A DNA stretch of 64,000 bases, from contig NZ_BAAAWU010000001.1 of the NCBI RefSeq assembly GCF_039535235.1, positions 682,001 to 746,000 of the forward strand, in the 5' to 3' direction. The DNA comes from Streptomyces roseoviridis. GTDB taxonomy: Bacteria; Actinomycetota; Actinomycetes; Streptomycetales; Streptomycetaceae. The notes beneath the pieces were generated by a model, which saw only the letters and a program-made list of their open reading frames with translations, did no database searches and was not told the origin of the DNA. The position numbers were made by a program, and so were the translations under genes. Of this stretch, positions 61,942-64,000 are shown piece after piece (the first letter of the stretch is position 1; every line of letters starts with the position of its first letter).

Positions 61942-63255
61942 TCACTTCTTCGGCATCTGCTGCTGGGCCTTCTCGAGCTTGGCCCTCACCGACTCCGTGG
62001 TCACCGGCCGGCCGGCGGCCGCGTCGGCGAAGAGTTCCTTGACCGCGGTGCCCACGACGGTCTCGAACTGCGACTCCTCGGGAACCTGCGGCAGGGCGGC
62101 GGCGCTGGTCGCGAGGGTGTCGCGCAGGACGGTGAGCGCGGGGGTGTCGAACGCCGGGTCCTGCTGGGCGGACTTGACCGGGGGGATGGAGCCGTACGCC
62201 TTGTTGAGGATCCTCTGTTCCTCGTCCCCGGTCATGAAGTGGACGAACTTCAGGGCGCCGTCGAGGTTCTTGGTGTTCTTGAACACGCCCATGTTGATTC
62301 CGGCGACCATGGAGTTCGTGTTCCTGCCCTGGCCCGGTGCTCCGGACTGCACGGGGGCGGGGGCCACGCCCCACTCGTCCTCCGTCATGCCCTGCGAGGC
62401 GAAGGTGGCGGAGGCGGTCTGCCACAGCACCATGGCGGTCTTGTCCTTGGCGAAGTCGCTCAGGGACTGGTTCTGGGCGTACTCGGCGTTGCCCTCGGCC
62501 ACGATCTCGTGCTCCGCCATCAGGTCGACGTACTGCTTGACCGCGGCGACGGCGCCGTCCGAGGTGAAGTCGGCCTTGCCGTCGGGCGTGAAGAAGTCGG
62601 CGCCGTGCTGCTTGCCGAGCACGAAGACCTGGTGGATGTTGTTCGAGAGGTTGGAGCCCTCGACTCCGATGCCGGCCTTGCCGTCCTTGGTCAGCTTCTT
62701 GCCGGTGGCGACCAGCTCGTCCCAGGTGGCCGGCGGCTTGGTGATGCCGGCTTCGGCGAACATCTTCTTGTTGTAGTAGAGGGCGTATGCCATGGAGTAG
62801 AGCGGGACGGCCGCGGGGTCCTGGCCGGTGGCGCCGGTGGAGCCGAGCGCCGATTCCACGAAGCGGTCCCTGCCGCCGATCTTCTCGAAGTTCGCCTCGT
62901 CCCACGGCAGCAGCGCGCCGCCGGCCTGCAAGGAGGCGCCCCAGGTGTTGCCGATGTTGAGGACATCGGGGCCCTGGCCTGAGGTGGTGGCGGTGAGGAT
63001 GCGGTTGAGCAGGTCGCCCCAGGGCACGACCTCCAGCTTGACCTTGATGCCCGTCCGCTTCTCGAACTTGTCGAGCTCGGGCTGGAGGACCTTCTTGTCC
63101 ACCTCGAGGCTGGCGCCCTGGTTGGACGCCCAGTACGTGAGTGTCCTGGACTGTGCGTGGGAGCCGCCGCCGTCGGCCCCGCCGCCGCACGCGGCGGCGG
63201 AGAGGACGAGCGAGAGGGTGACGGCGCCGATGGCTGCGGCTCTGACTCTGCGCAT
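61942..63255 (-). CDS. Sugar-binding lipoprotein (ABC solute-binding, family 1)
   Basis: A 437-residue binding protein with a lipoprotein signal (SAAA-Cys23). 'TYWASNQGASLEVDKKVLQP' and 'FEKRTGIKVKLEVVPWGDLL' are typical of the oligosaccharide-binding family. First gene of the operon with two permeases and GH1. A promoter with an overlapping inverted repeat lies upstream, shared with the divergent ROK gene, so ROK control is likely. Ligand from context: a beta-gluco-oligosaccharide. Confidence 0.93.
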   Translation of the reverse strand: MRRVRAAAIGAVTLSLVLSAAACGGGADGGGSHAQSRTLTYWASNQGASLEVDKKVLQPELDKFEKRTGIKVKLEVVPWGDLLNRILTATTSGQGPDVLNIGNTWGASLQAGGALLPWDEANFEKIGGRDRFVESALGSTGATGQDPAAVPLYSMAYALYYNKKMFAEAGITKPPATWDELVATGKKLTKDGKAGIGVEGSNLSNNIHQVFVLGKQHGADFFTPDGKADFTSDGAVAAVKQYVDLMAEHEIVAEGNAEYAQNQSLSDFAKDKTAMVLWQTASATFASQGMTEDEWGVAPAPVQSGAPGQGRNTNSMVAGINMGVFKNTKNLDGALKFVHFMTGDEEQRILNKAYGSIPPVKSAQQDPAFDTPALTVLRDTLATSAAALPQVPEESQFETVVGTAVKELFADAAAGRPVTTESVRAKLEKAQQQMPKK

Positions 63256-63358
63256 GGCTCCAGAGGCCTTTCAGGAAGGGGCGGGAAGCCGACTGCGGGG
63301 GAAGGGGCGGCGCTCCGCAGCCGCTCCCCAACAACCCCACGGCTTAATTTAGGATGTG

Positions 63359-63387
63359 AGTTAAACTGCAAGCGAAGGGCCCGTCAA
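63359..63387 (-). promoter_or_regulatory. Candidate promoter and inverted repeat before the importer operon
   Basis: Minus-strand TTGACG (63387-63382) and TTAACT (63364-63359) with 17-base spacing. An imperfect inverted repeat (TTAATTTAG ... GAGTTAAAC, 63343-63366) overlaps the -10 box; AT-rich sites like this are usual for ROK regulators. Confidence 0.55.
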
Positions 63388-63439
63388 GAGCGGTCACCGA
63401 GGTATGTTGCGATCAGAGACCTCAAGGACAGGGGGCACA

Positions 63440-64000
63440 GTGCGAGCACGCAGCGGCCGAACGGTACGTGACCTGCGACGGGAGAACCGGACCGCCATCT
63501 TGCAACGGTTGTATTTCGACGGGCCTTTGAGCCGCTTCTCCCTGGGCCCCGTCACGGGACTCAGCTCCGGATCCGTCAGCAACGTGGTGTCGGACCTGAT
63601 CGCCGAGGGCCTGGTCGAGGAGGCGGGCAGCGTCGACTCCAAGGGCGGGAGGCCACGGACCCTGCTGCGCATCAGACCCGGCAGCGCCTACATGATCGGC
63701 GTGGACGTGGGCGAGACGCGGGTGCGGGTCGAGCTCTTCGACCTCGCCCTCACCGAACTGGCACGCGCGGAGAAGCCCCTCAGGCCAGGAGGGCCGCGCC
63801 GCATCGACCGCTACGACGTCGACGTCGTCGTCGGGCACCTCCGCGAGGGCATCACCGAGGTCCTCGACACGGCCGGCATCCCGCCGGAGCGCCTGCTCGG
63901 CGTCGGCATCGGCGTCCCCGGCATCGTCGCCCGCACACCCGAGGACGGCGCCGTCGTGCACGGACAGACCATCGGCTGGGACGCCGTGCCACTGGAACGG
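63440..64000 (+). CDS. ROK family transcriptional regulator (partial, runs off the window)
   Basis: The first 187 codons of a ROK repressor. The winged helix reads 'RRENRTAILQRLYFDGPLSR' and 'LGPVTGLSSGSVSNVVSDLI', then 'KGGRPRTLLRI' and the start of the kinase-like domain 'YMIGVDVGETRVRVELFDL', 'GVGIGVPGIV'. The GTG with AGGGGG upstream is preferred; an in-frame ATG at 63404 would add 12 residues. Divergent from the importer operon, whose promoter it probably controls in response to a sugar. The zinc motif lies beyond the end. Confidence 0.88.
   Translation, partial: MRARSGRTVRDLRRENRTAILQRLYFDGPLSRFSLGPVTGLSSGSVSNVVSDLIAEGLVEEAGSVDSKGGRPRTLLRIRPGSAYMIGVDVGETRVRVELFDLALTELARAEKPLRPGGPRRIDRYDVDVVVGHLREGITEVLDTAGIPPERLLGVGIGVPGIVARTPEDGAVVHGQTIGWDAVPLER

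Overview
The window reads as chromosome from a Streptomyces or close relative. Base composition is very GC-rich with strong third-position GC bias. Starts are often GTG and follow AGGAG-type ribosome binding sites, and many product families (DUF6328, DUF1206, DUF3618, DUF4235, the small 'hydrophobic protein', TerC next to universal stress proteins) are typical of streptomycetes. I see no rRNA, tRNA, insertion sequence, prophage, CRISPR array or secondary-metabolite cluster.

Layout. 0-8.3 kb: housekeeping and regulatory genes (DoxX plus quinone oxidoreductase, HdeD, DUF350, a WGR/beta-propeller protein, a ROK regulator, an HxlR-PanE pair) and the remnant of a lipase. 8.4-19.7 kb: a carbohydrate locus. 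A minus-strand operon encodes a solute-binding lipoprotein, two ABC permeases, a GH5-type glycosidase and a GH38 alpha-mannosidase; a divergent LacI regulator follows, then a secreted GH85 endo-beta-N-acetylglucosaminidase. The gene set matches N-glycan foraging: GH85 cuts glycans from glycoproteins outside the cell, the ABC system imports them, and GH38 plus the GH5 enzyme dismantle the mannose core. Related CTAAA-N4-TNTAG palindromes lie at both promoters.

19.8-25.5 kb: an ankyrin/HEAT protein behind an ABC exporter, an aquaporin remnant, and a TerC/Usp operon divergent from a small winged-helix regulator. 25.6-34.6 kb: stress and envelope genes (Usp, CorA, lactonase, SRPBCC, DUF1206, a geranylgeranyl-reductase-like flavoprotein, and a holin-like/DUF3618/DUF4235 operon), with many short tandem repeats between genes. 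34.8-43.3 kb: four DJ-1/PfpI superfamily genes, one frameshifted, plus PAP2, SDR and flavoprotein genes and a broken LysR gene. 43.4-48.8 kb: HutD, the PntAB transhydrogenase and a DUF4246 protein with an apparent Fe(II)/2-oxoglutarate dioxygenase motif.

48.9-64 kb: a second carbohydrate locus with GH3 and GH1 beta-glucosidases, DUF1996, two large secreted CBM32-bearing enzymes, a LacI regulator, an ABC importer and a divergent ROK regulator that runs off the window end. A perfect GGAGAGCGCTCTCC palindrome precedes the beta-helix enzyme and a degenerate copy precedes GH3, suggesting a LacI regulon. Four loci (lipase, aquaporin, PfpI, LysR) are broken; whether this is true decay or indels in GC-rich sequence cannot be settled here.
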